Below, in pieces: positions 1 to 7,703 of a DNA stretch of 64,000 bases. Both the position numbers and the translations under genes were made by a program. Each line of letters begins with the position of its first letter. Position 1 is the stretch's first letter. Below the pieces are notes generated by a model, which was given only the letters and a program-made list of their open reading frames with translations, ran no database searches and had not been told where the DNA came from. Source of the DNA: Dyadobacter sp. 676 (lineage in GTDB: Bacteria; Bacteroidota; Bacteroidia; Cytophagales; Spirosomataceae); the NCBI RefSeq assembly GCF_040448675.1, contig NZ_CP159289.1, positions 2,418,001 to 2,482,000 of the forward strand, read 5' to 3'.

Positions 1-31
1 ACTACACTTGACAATACCTGACCACACCCGA
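1..31. repeat. Short degenerate 10-bp tandem array
   Basis: On the minus strand this reads as three successive degenerate decamers, GTCGGGTGTG, GTCAGGTATT and GTCAAGTGTA, just beyond the kbl stop codon. The same word family recurs at 1296-1332, 12906-12947 and 63448-63491. The array is cut by the window edge, so its full length is unknown. Confidence 0.5.
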
Positions 32-1219
32 CTAAATCACGCCCAGCTCGCGGCCTACTTTCGTAAATGCCGCCACCGCCTTTTCGAGGTCGCCCTGCTC
101 ATGCCCGGCCGAGATCTGGACGCGGATACGCGCTTTGCCTTGCGGTACCACGGGATAGAAGAAGCCGATCACGTAAATGCCTTCATCGAGCAGTTTGGCC
201 GCAAATTCCTGCGCCAATTTTGCTTCGTAAAGCATAATAGGCACGATCGGGTGCTCGCCGGGCAGAATATCGAAACCGGCGTCGGTCATGGCCTCGCGGA
301 AATATTGCGTATTCCGTTCCAGCTTATCGCGTAATTCGGTGGACGAGGTGAGCAGATCGAGTACTTTGATGGAAGCGCCTACAATGGATGGCGCCAATGT
401 ATTGGAAAACAAATACGGACGAGAACGCTGGCGTAAGATCTCAACGATCTCCTTTTTTGCAGCCGTAAATCCACCCGACGCGCCACCTAATGCCTTGCCG
501 TATGTGCCTGTGATAATGTCGATACGGCCCATTACGTTGCGGTACTCGTGCGTACCCCGTCCGGTTTTTCCCATAAAGCCGGTTGCATGGCATTCGTCGA
601 TCATCACCATTGCCCGATATTGCTCGGCCAGGTCGCATATCTTGTCGAGCTGGGCAATGGTACCGTCCATGGAAAACACGCCGTCCGTCACGACCAGAAT
701 GCGGCGGCTGCCTTTGGCGTCTTCGAGTTGCTTTTGCAAATCGGCCATGTCGTTGTGCTTATAGCGAAAGCGTTTGGCTTTACAAAGCCTCACGCCATCG
801 ATAATCGAGGCGTGATTCAGTTCGTCGGAAATAATGGCATCCTGCTCGTTCAGCAACGGCTCGAAAACGCCTCCATTCGCATCGAATGCCGCCGCGTAGA
901 GAATGCAATCCTCCATTCCGAGAAATTCGGCTGTTTTGCGTTCAAGTTCCTTGTGAATATCCTGCGTGCCACAAATAAACCGCACCGACGACATCCCGAA
1001 GCCATGCGAATGAATGGCGTCGATCCCCGCCTGGATCACTGCCGGATGCGACGAAAGCCCCAGGTAGTTGTTAGCACAAAAATTAAGCACATCCACACCA
1101 TCGGTAGTAGCGATATGCGCAGCTTGCGGGGTCGTAATCACGCGCTCCTTCTTATATAACCCCGCCGAGCGGATTGCTTCCAGTTCGGATTGAAGCTCTT
1201 TTTGGATGGTACCGTACAT
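32..1219 (-). CDS. kbl: Glycine C-acetyltransferase (2-amino-3-ketobutyrate CoA ligase)
   Basis: A cytoplasmic PLP enzyme of the alpha-oxoamine synthase family that cleaves 2-amino-3-ketobutyrate with CoA to glycine and acetyl-CoA, the second step of threonine degradation. The 395-residue length is close to the family norm (about 398). Visible hallmarks are the N-terminal FCANNYLGL segment, the DECHATG motif that positions PLP, and [13 protein letters not shown] carrying the Schiff-base lysine. The ATG start places the usual N-terminal helix first. It lies downstream of the SDR threonine dehydrogenase on the same strand, so both steps of the pathway sit together. The 134-nt gap between them is filled with octamer repeats that form a 19-bp inverted repeat, which may affect coupling. 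Confidence 0.96.
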   Translation of the reverse strand: MYGTIQKELQSELEAIRSAGLYKKERVITTPQAAHIATTDGVDVLNFCANNYLGLSSHPAVIQAGIDAIHSHGFGMSSVRFICGTQDIHKELERKTAEFLGMEDCILYAAAFDANGGVFEPLLNEQDAIISDELNHASIIDGVRLCKAKRFRYKHNDMADLQKQLEDAKGSRRILVVTDGVFSMDGTIAQLDKICDLAEQYRAMVMIDECHATGFMGKTGRGTHEYRNVMGRIDIITGTYGKALGGASGGFTAAKKEIVEILRQRSRPYLFSNTLAPSIVGASIKVLDLLTSSTELRDKLERNTQYFREAMTDAGFDILPGEHPIVPIMLYEAKLAQEFAAKLLDEGIYVIGFFYPVVPQGKARIRVQISAGHEQGDLEKAVAAFTKVGRELGVI

Positions 1220-1230
1220 TGTGATGAATT

Positions 1231-1359
1231 TTGAATTGAGTGAATTTTAAATGAGTGAATGAGTGAATTTGAATGAGTGAATTTGAACAATTTTAATGAC
1301 CACTCTTGACTATGAATGACCACACTTGACCATTCTGTCATTCACTCATTCACTCATTT
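1231..1359. repeat. Octamer and decamer repeats with 19-bp inverted repeat
   Basis: The tdh-kbl gap contains GAGTGAAT-type octamers (1231-1287), two decamer-type units of the GTCAAGTGTG family on the minus strand (1296-1332), and an inverted octamer run (1337-1359). The segments 1250-1268 and 1340-1358 are perfect 19-bp inverted complements with about 71 nt between them. The second arm overlaps the TGA stop codon of tdh (1354-1356), so the coding end of tdh is itself part of the repeat. Confidence 0.8.
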
Positions 1360-2307
1360 ATTAACGACTTGATACTTCTTCCGCAACTCGCTGATCATCT
1401 CTTCCGTCATCTTATCGAGCGAGTAGCTTGGCCGCCAACCCCAGTCTTTTCTCGCCTGGGTGTCGTCGATTTCCTTCGGCCAGGAATCGGCGATGGCCTG
1501 GCGGAAGTCTGGTTTGTAAGTTATGTCGAAATCGGGGATAATTTTTTGAATGCTTTGGGCGATTTCTGCGGGCGAAAAACTCATTCCAGCGAGGTTGTAA
1601 GACGTTCGCACGGAGATTTTTTCGGCAGGCGCTTCCATCAGTCGGACTGTGGCGTCCATCGCGTCACTGATGTAGATCATCGGCAAGGTCGTTTCGGGTT
1701 TCAAAAAGCATTCGAATGCTTCGCCTTTCACCGCCTTGTGATAAATATCGACCGCGTAATCGGTGGTACCGCCACCCGGCATCGACTGATAGCCGACAAT
1801 GCCGGGATAACGTAGCGAGCGGATATCGACACCGTACCGTTTGAAATAGTAATTCGACCAATTCTCACCCGCCGCCTTACTGATGCCATAAACCGTCGAC
1901 GGATCAAGGTATGACCATTGCTCGGCCAAGGTATCCACACGGTCACCGAAAACGGCAATGGAACTCGGGTAAAAAACCTTTCTTACCCCGTTCTCTCGCG
2001 CTACTTCGAGTACGTTGAAATACGTTTGCATGTTGATGTGCCACGTCCGGAGCGGGTCCTGCTCGCCTTTTGCCGAGAGGATGGCGGCGAGATGATAGAT
2101 TTGCGTAACGCCGTATTTCCGCACGATAGCTCCCATTTCACCGGCGTTGGTCGCGTCGAGCTGCTCAAAAATTCCGGCCGGGGATTCGGGCATGCGGATG
2201 TCCGTTGCCACCACTTTCCCCAGTCCGTAAATTTCCCTCAGATATTCCACCAGAACGGATCCGATCTGCCCGTTTGCTCCTATTACTAAAACGCAGTCCG
2301 TTTTCAT
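1354..2307 (-). CDS. tdh: L-threonine 3-dehydrogenase, SDR/epimerase type
   Basis: An NAD-dependent extended SDR that most likely oxidises L-threonine to 2-amino-3-ketobutyrate, feeding kbl. The N-terminal Rossmann loop GANGQIG (residues 10-16), the PSS motif (114-116) and the catalytic YGISK (Tyr140, Lys144) are all visible in this 317-residue protein. The SDR-type TDH replaces the zinc enzyme in many Bacteroidetes. I chose the ATG at 2307 because it opens directly on the Rossmann strand; the open frame continues 24 codons further upstream without conserved sequence. A divergent Lrp-family gene begins about 170 nt away and is the natural candidate regulator. The exact substrate is inferred from the kbl neighbour. 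Confidence 0.92.
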   Translation of the reverse strand: MKTDCVLVIGANGQIGSVLVEYLREIYGLGKVVATDIRMPESPAGIFEQLDATNAGEMGAIVRKYGVTQIYHLAAILSAKGEQDPLRTWHINMQTYFNVLEVARENGVRKVFYPSSIAVFGDRVDTLAEQWSYLDPSTVYGISKAAGENWSNYYFKRYGVDIRSLRYPGIVGYQSMPGGGTTDYAVDIYHKAVKGEAFECFLKPETTLPMIYISDAMDATVRLMEAPAEKISVRTSYNLAGMSFSPAEIAQSIQKIIPDFDITYKPDFRQAIADSWPKEIDDTQARKDWGWRPSYSLDKMTEEMISELRKKYQVVNK

Positions 2308-2479
2308 AAAAAACCACTTTTGGGTAAAGCATAAATCACTTGCAATTTCCCATTTGCGAAAATTATTTTCAACAAACACCCTATTTTACAGGAAAGATTA
2401 CCACACTATTTGAATTTTGAAGCAAAATTTACTTTTTAACGTTCAATTCGAAAGCGGTACCAGTAAATATTATTGCCCC

Positions 2480-2941
2480 ATGGAACAGTTGGACAAAATC
2501 GATACCAAAATCCTTCGTATCCTGCAAAAGGACGCGAAGAAAACGACCAAGGAAATCGCGACGATGCTTAACCTAACCGTGTCACCGGTGTACGAGCGGA
2601 TAAGAAGACTGGAAAGTTTGGGCTACATCAAACAATATGTAGCTATTTTGGATAAAAAGCTCATCAACAGGCAGGTGACGACCATCTGCCAGGTATCGAT
2701 GCGCTACCATAACGAGGCATTTATCGAAAAGTTCGAACAGGAGATACAGAACCTTCATGAAGTGCAGGAATGCTATCACATGGCCGGGCAGGTCGATTTT
2801 TTGCTGAAAATCAATGTCGCCAGCCTCGACGAGTACCACGATTTCGTGAAATACAAGCTGTCTAAAATAGACAACATAGGCGTGCTCAACAGTACCTTCG
2901 TATTAAAGGAAATCAAGCACACCTCGGAGTTTTATATTTAA
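2480..2941 (+). CDS. Lrp/AsnC family transcriptional regulator
   Basis: A small (153-residue) cytoplasmic amino-acid-responsive DNA-binding protein. The N-terminal winged helix-turn-helix is clear (KIDTKILRIL, then KEIATMLNLTVSPVYERIRR), followed by the AsnC/RAM ligand-binding domain with the characteristic VQECYHMAGQVDFLLKI stretch. I chose the ATG at 2480, since MEQLDKIDTK is the standard family start; 21 upstream codons in the same frame look non-coding. It is transcribed away from tdh-kbl and probably controls threonine degradation or other amino-acid genes. Its stop codon overlaps the stop of the convergent macroglobulin-type gene by two bases (2939-2940). Confidence 0.95.
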   Translation: MEQLDKIDTKILRILQKDAKKTTKEIATMLNLTVSPVYERIRRLESLGYIKQYVAILDKKLINRQVTTICQVSMRYHNEAFIEKFEQEIQNLHEVQECYHMAGQVDFLLKINVASLDEYHDFVKYKLSKIDNIGVLNSTFVLKEIKHTSEFYI

Positions 2942-5340
2942 AGGCTGCGTTTCTTGACGTCAAATGAAACGGTTTTGCTGCCTGCCGTACCATCGGGGGT
3001 AATGCCCTGGATCACCACATTGTAACGGCCCGTCTGGTCGGAAGTATAAAATTCGACCGTCGCTTTGCCGTCTTTGCCGGTCGTCACATTCGGCGCCCAA
3101 TGCAGAAGGTTCCGGAAGTCGGCTATGCGGCTGTTGGCATTGTTGCTATCGTATTTCGGGGCATAGAACTCTCTCTGTGCCTGAACGCCCTCGTAAGGCA
3201 TCACCAGCACTTTCGGGTCGAGTTCAAAACCACCGAGGTCGCCGCGGTAAGTCGAGAAGCTGACAATACCGGTAAAAGTCATCGGCCCCAGAAAATAGCG
3301 CGAGCTCAGCAGCTCTATTTTTTTAACTTTCAAAGGATCCATTTCTATGATTTTATCGGCATCGAAGATTGGAATGCCATCCAGAAGCATCAGCGGGTCG
3401 GTGGTGTAGTAAGTGTTCGGAAGCAGCTTGTCGATCATTCGCAGATGAAACTCTTTTTGCCTCCTGCGCACGAGGACACCCTTCACATATTCCCTTAAAA
3501 CCTCCTCCATAGTAGGAAAGCGGGTAAAATCGTCGAGGAAATACTTCTCGTCAGGCATCCCGAAGAACGGTAACGAGTCGGTAAGCACCGCTTTTTTCTC
3601 GGTGTAAATTCTCGGCAGGTACGCATTGGCGGTTTGCATGTTGATGGACCGCGTCAGCAGCTGGTTTTCCAGGTTCTTGTCAAAATAGAAAGATGCGGTG
3701 TGCGTAGTCGAGAATTGCCTTGAAAACGGGCTTGCCACCTCGAAACGGCAGGTTGTGTCATTGGCAAGGTCCGTTTGCAGCGTGATTTCCTTCGGGCCTG
3801 TAAATTGTCTTACTTCGAATTTCACCCGGCCGTTATCATCGCTTCTGTCGACGTACAACCGCGCCGGAACGTCCAGCGAAGCCAGGAACGCATCCTTGTT
3901 TTTAGCAGGCATTCCGTCGGATTTGTTGAGCAGGCGTGCATGGATAAAATGTCCGTCGTATTCAGGCAAATGTTCGAAGGTAACAAGCTGGCCTCCAAAC
4001 ACCTTGTCCCATTTCAAACGACGCCAGCCGTGGGTCAGCATCAGGTTATCGAGCTGGCGGTCGGCGTACTTGCCGGTGTTCTGCAAATAGTACCCGGGAT
4101 TTTCAATATCACCTTTCAAATCGGCTGTAAGCCACAAATAGCTGTGGATATCGTGTTGCGGCTGATATTGAATGGAATCATCGAGGTACACCGCCACCGA
4201 CAGGCTACTCCAGGCCGGCAACCCCTGTCCTGTCCCTGCCAGGAGGTTCACCGCCACTTTTTCCCGGGTAATGAAGCTTTTCCCGAGCTGCGCCTCGATG
4301 GTCAGCTGCTTTTCGGGCCTTTTGAAATACAGCCTTTCACAAACCGGTTTCAGCTTTTCATTGAATATGGTGATCTGGGAGATGCCTTCGCCCAGCTTAG
4401 CCTTTTCCAATACAAAAACCGCCTTTCCATTGCTCAACGCCTTTTTTCCAAACAGGGCATTGGCCTGGCGCGTGTGCGTGAGTATGTACACATTCGCGGG
4501 AGCGTCACTCTGAAGGCGTGCGGCAACCGTTATTTTCACGAGTGCCGACGTCGAATCCTTCACCTCCATGACGTAACCCAACGGCTCCGCTTTCGGTAAT
4601 TCGTACTCGAACCGTTTACCTTTGGTGTCGGTAATGGCCGCCTTGTAGGTATCGCCTTCCGCAGGTTTCATCGTGAAATAGCCAATCCCGTTCAATTCCG
4701 GTTCAAATTCCAGGACCGTTTCATTCCGCTGATTCAAAATGCTCCCTTTAAACCGGATTCCCTTGCCATCGACGCCTACCGCGCGGAATGCGACCTTACT
4801 CTCGATGCCATTCACCCAGTGCCCGCCCTCGGGAAAAAACTGTACGTCGTAGTGCGTTTCCTCCTTCGAGGCCTTGTCCGGATCGAATCGCACGAACGGG
4901 TTCAGGATGGAGATGGATGTTTCGAAGTAACTCTCGGCGGCGAAGTTCTTCATCCAGCTGGTGTAGCAGCGCAATTTATATTTCCCGCTTACGAGCGTAG
5001 AAGGCACTTGTGCTGAGCCATTCCCACGACCATCGGCCAACGCGAATTTGGTCTGCACGACCGGGTTATTCTCCGTGTCCAGTACTTCCAGATAACCCAC
5101 TTTGCTCAGGTCAAGAAAGCGGTGCGTGGCCCCGTTAAGGTTGTATGCCTTGAACCAGATCGTCTCCCCCACCAGGTAGAATGGCCGGTCGATATGCACA
5201 TACATTTTTTCCTGCACGGCCCGCTCTGTGTAAAGCCCGAAGCGCTGTTGCATGGACGCCAGCATGGCGTCGTCCTGCGCACGCAAAGGCCCGTATAATG
5301 CCAATGCCAGCAAACCGCAAATTAATGTCCTGAGTTTCAT
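2938..5340 (-). CDS. Secreted MG2 (macroglobulin-like) protein with plug-like C-terminal region
   Basis: An 800-residue exported protein with an N-terminal signal peptide (cleavage after residue ~21, PLRAQ). Residues ~45-140 match the alpha-2-macroglobulin MG2 type, seen as KMYVHIDRPFYLVGETIWFKA. Further beta-sandwich segments follow, then a TonB-receptor plug-like stretch around residues 640-720 (LMLLDGIPIF, followed by DPLKVKKIELL). The C-terminal 60 residues are again a macroglobulin-like strand set (GKATVEFYTSDQTGRY). Such proteins are common and poorly characterised in Bacteroidetes surface operons. It is the last gene of an operon with a TonB receptor and two DUF4249 lipoproteins, and begins 26 nt after the preceding gene. 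The thioester motif of true macroglobulins was not seen. Role unknown; envelope assembly or substrate handling for the receptor is inference. Confidence 0.85.
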   Translation of the reverse strand: MKLRTLICGLLALALYGPLRAQDDAMLASMQQRFGLYTERAVQEKMYVHIDRPFYLVGETIWFKAYNLNGATHRFLDLSKVGYLEVLDTENNPVVQTKFALADGRGNGSAQVPSTLVSGKYKLRCYTSWMKNFAAESYFETSISILNPFVRFDPDKASKEETHYDVQFFPEGGHWVNGIESKVAFRAVGVDGKGIRFKGSILNQRNETVLEFEPELNGIGYFTMKPAEGDTYKAAITDTKGKRFEYELPKAEPLGYVMEVKDSTSALVKITVAARLQSDAPANVYILTHTRQANALFGKKALSNGKAVFVLEKAKLGEGISQITIFNEKLKPVCERLYFKRPEKQLTIEAQLGKSFITREKVAVNLLAGTGQGLPAWSSLSVAVYLDDSIQYQPQHDIHSYLWLTADLKGDIENPGYYLQNTGKYADRQLDNLMLTHGWRRLKWDKVFGGQLVTFEHLPEYDGHFIHARLLNKSDGMPAKNKDAFLASLDVPARLYVDRSDDNGRVKFEVRQFTGPKEITLQTDLANDTTCRFEVASPFSRQFSTTHTASFYFDKNLENQLLTRSINMQTANAYLPRIYTEKKAVLTDSLPFFGMPDEKYFLDDFTRFPTMEEVLREYVKGVLVRRRQKEFHLRMIDKLLPNTYYTTDPLMLLDGIPIFDADKIIEMDPLKVKKIELLSSRYFLGPMTFTGIVSFSTYRGDLGGFELDPKVLVMPYEGVQAQREFYAPKYDSNNANSRIADFRNLLHWAPNVTTGKDGKATVEFYTSDQTGRYNVVIQGITPDGTAGSKTVSFDVKKRSL

Positions 5341-5366
5341 TGTATATTTTCAGACAATAAAAATTA

Positions 5367-6542
5367 TCACTCGTCCCAAAATGATGGCTTGGTGGTAGTC
5401 CCTCCCTGCGACCGGCAGTCGGCACACGACTCCGATGTCCCCAGGTAACCGCTTTTCGGCAAGCCCTGATAAAAATAGAGCAACACCGCCGCCCCGTTGA
5501 ATGCTTCGTTAAAATCAAGTGTATCGGGGGCCTGGCAGCGGGGATACGCGCCTAGCCGTTCGCGGATAAAAACCCGCTGTTTCTGCTCCTGTGCTGCGCT
5601 GAAATAACCAAAAACCAGCTCTTTCGCATCGGATACGTTCCGGATGTTGCCGGTTACCTGCGATGGCTGGGGATCGAAAAGGCTGCCGGTCCCCTGGGTG
5701 GTTTTGGCGAGATCCGTCCAGTATTCAAATGCTTCGCGGGTAAGCCCGTACTGTTTTACAAGAATGGTATAACCGAAATACAGCTTGTTGGAAGCAATGT
5801 CCACGATGTTGACCGGCAACTCCCTGATGATGTCCTGACTAAGCTTGATCGTCGAACCGAGTTTGATATCCCTGGATGCCAGTGTTCGCCAGCAGACATT
5901 GATATTATCCTTCCGCGAAACGATTTGCCCCGCTTTATAATCGCGGGTCAGGCTGGAATAATAGGGCATCCGGTATTCGTAAGTTTCTTCGAAACTCCAC
6001 CTGTAAAAACGCGTCGCATTCGTTGCGTCGTGGGTATTTACATAAATTAGCATCGCATTCCGCACCGGATCTACCCGATGGCTGATGCTGTCGATCGGCG
6101 GCGTCTTGCTTACTACCACGTATGCCGACTCGTACTGGCGCCCGTCGCTCCTCCGAATCCGAAGCCTGTATTTTGTATCCTGGTTGAATGACGACGGCGG
6201 CAGCTTGTAGGAACCGTCTCCCATATCCTGGAACGCGTAGCTCTCTCCGTTTTCCGCATCCACGACAATGGACGCACCTGTTTCCTTTTCCACCGCTTTG
6301 TCGTCGTTGGTGGCTTGTGTATGGCTTAAAAGAATGGTACTGGTATCGCCGTTTACATTCAGAAATCCGTCCACTACGAGGTAAGTTTCAGGATCGCTTA
6401 CTTCCGGCGGCGAGAACGGTTCGATACAGCCGTTAACAGCCCATCCCACGGCCAGCCCCAACGACCACCATCGCCCCATGCGCCTTTTTCTGAAACCGCC
6501 ACTTTTCAGTTCTTTGATGAAGTTTGTCTTTTTCACGATCAT
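5367..6542 (-). CDS. DUF4249 family lipoprotein (intact paralog)
   Basis: A 391-residue exported lipoprotein of the DUF4249 family, typically encoded beside TonB-dependent receptors in Bacteroidetes. The N-terminus has basic residues, a hydrophobic stretch and a lipobox-like cysteine (WAVNGC), followed by the family signature IEPFSPPEVSDPETYLVVDG. Mid-protein features are KLPPSSFNQDTKYRLRI and FYRWSFEETYEY; the C-terminus has CADCRSQGGTTTKPSFW. The ATG at 6542 leaves a 14-nt gap to the upstream paralog; an in-frame TTG at 6563 overlapping that gene, or the ATG at 6479, are alternatives. The gene is a clear tandem duplicate of its upstream neighbour. By analogy it may be the surface-exposed partner of the TonB receptor, though the family function is not established. 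Confidence 0.9.
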   Translation of the reverse strand: MIVKKTNFIKELKSGGFRKRRMGRWWSLGLAVGWAVNGCIEPFSPPEVSDPETYLVVDGFLNVNGDTSTILLSHTQATNDDKAVEKETGASIVVDAENGESYAFQDMGDGSYKLPPSSFNQDTKYRLRIRRSDGRQYESAYVVVSKTPPIDSISHRVDPVRNAMLIYVNTHDATNATRFYRWSFEETYEYRMPYYSSLTRDYKAGQIVSRKDNINVCWRTLASRDIKLGSTIKLSQDIIRELPVNIVDIASNKLYFGYTILVKQYGLTREAFEYWTDLAKTTQGTGSLFDPQPSQVTGNIRNVSDAKELVFGYFSAAQEQKQRVFIRERLGAYPRCQAPDTLDFNEAFNGAAVLLYFYQGLPKSGYLGTSESCADCRSQGGTTTKPSFWDE

Positions 6543-6556
6543 TACCGACAGATTCG

Positions 6557-7697
6557 TTACCAATACGAGGGTTTTTCGGTGGTACCACCTTGCAGACGGC
6601 AGTCGGCGCAGGAATGCGCCGCCACCAGAACAGAGTCCGAACGCGGCCCCCAGTAAGTCAGGAGCAATTTAGCCGTGTTCAAAGCGCATTCGTCGGCGTC
6701 GCGTGACGAGCACCGGATCGGAATGGTGTCCGGCTCGATACAGCGCGGAAACATGCCCAGCCTCGGCGAGATGGTGAATCTGCGGGTTTCCTCCGTCGCC
6801 GCGCTGAAATAACCGAATGCCAATATCCGCTGGTCGGCGACATTACGGATGTTACCTGTCACCTGCGACGGAAGCACATCGAAAAGGCTTCCGGTACCCT
6901 GGGTTGTTTTGGCAAGGTCGGTCCAGTATTCGAACGCCTGCCGCGACAAGCCATATTGTTTTACCAGGATGCTGTATTTGATAAAAAGCTTGTTGGTTGA
7001 AATAGGCACACGGTTAATCGGCAGGTCCTTAATCACATCGCTGCTCAGCTTGATGGTGCTGCCCAGCAATATACTGCCCGATTTCAGTTTCCCCCAACAT
7101 CTGTTAATATTGTCCCGCCTGGTAACCACGGAATCGTTCCTGACCATCAATGCGGAATAGTAAGCCGCTTCGTATTCCCAGGTTTCCTCGAATTTCCAGC
7201 GATAAAACTGTGTTTTGCCCTGCGTGTCGTGGGTATTTACATAAAACACGGCCGCATTCAGCACGGGATCTACTTTATAGGTAACGCTGTCGATCGCAGG
7301 GGTGATAGTAACCGCCACGTACTCGGACAGGTATTCCTGCCCATCCTTTGTTTTAATCCTCAACCTGTACTTGCCCCCCCCGGTTGAACTGCCTGGGCGG
7401 CAATGTGTAAAGCCCCCACCCCGATTCGCTCAGCGGCGACGTTTCGCCGTTTTCTTCCTCCACCCACAATTGCGCGCCGGTTTCGATGGCCGGCGCGGCG
7501 CTCGCGTTGACGTTCTGGGTCCTGCGGAGTTCGATGCGCGTCGAATCGGTACCACCGACATTCAGGAAACCGTCGATCACCAGGTAGTTCTCGTCCGAGT
7601 TGGTCTCCGGTGGGGAAAACGGTTCGACACAGCTGTCAACGATCAGCAGTAATGCAAAAAAGCCTATTTTTAATAACCAGTATCTCATTACCCGCAC
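6557..7697 (-). pseudogene. DUF4249 family lipoprotein, frameshifted at a G8 tract
   Basis: A second DUF4249 lipoprotein, read in two frames. The first 114 codons (7697 to 7353) encode a signal peptide with lipobox (IVDSC), the signature VEPFSPPETNSDENYLVIDG and LPPRQFNRGG, then turn to nonsense. The remainder (from ~7363 to 6557) continues in the next frame as KTKDGQEYLSEYVAV through CADCRLQGGTTEKPSYW. The break lies in a run of eight G on the coding strand (7374-7381). With seven G the text becomes FNRGGKYRLRIKT, matching FNQDTKYRLRI of the neighbour. The span is 1141 nt, one base over a multiple of three, giving 379 residues when corrected. It could be a sequencing error, a phase-variable tract or a true lesion. 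Confidence 0.88.
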
Positions 7698-7703
7698 CTC
7701 TTT

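Noticed and set aside
1138..1341. Small 67-codon frame running through the tdh-kbl repeat region
   Set aside because: Its composition (Ser/His/Asn/Ile repeats) comes from translating the octamers; no conserved features.
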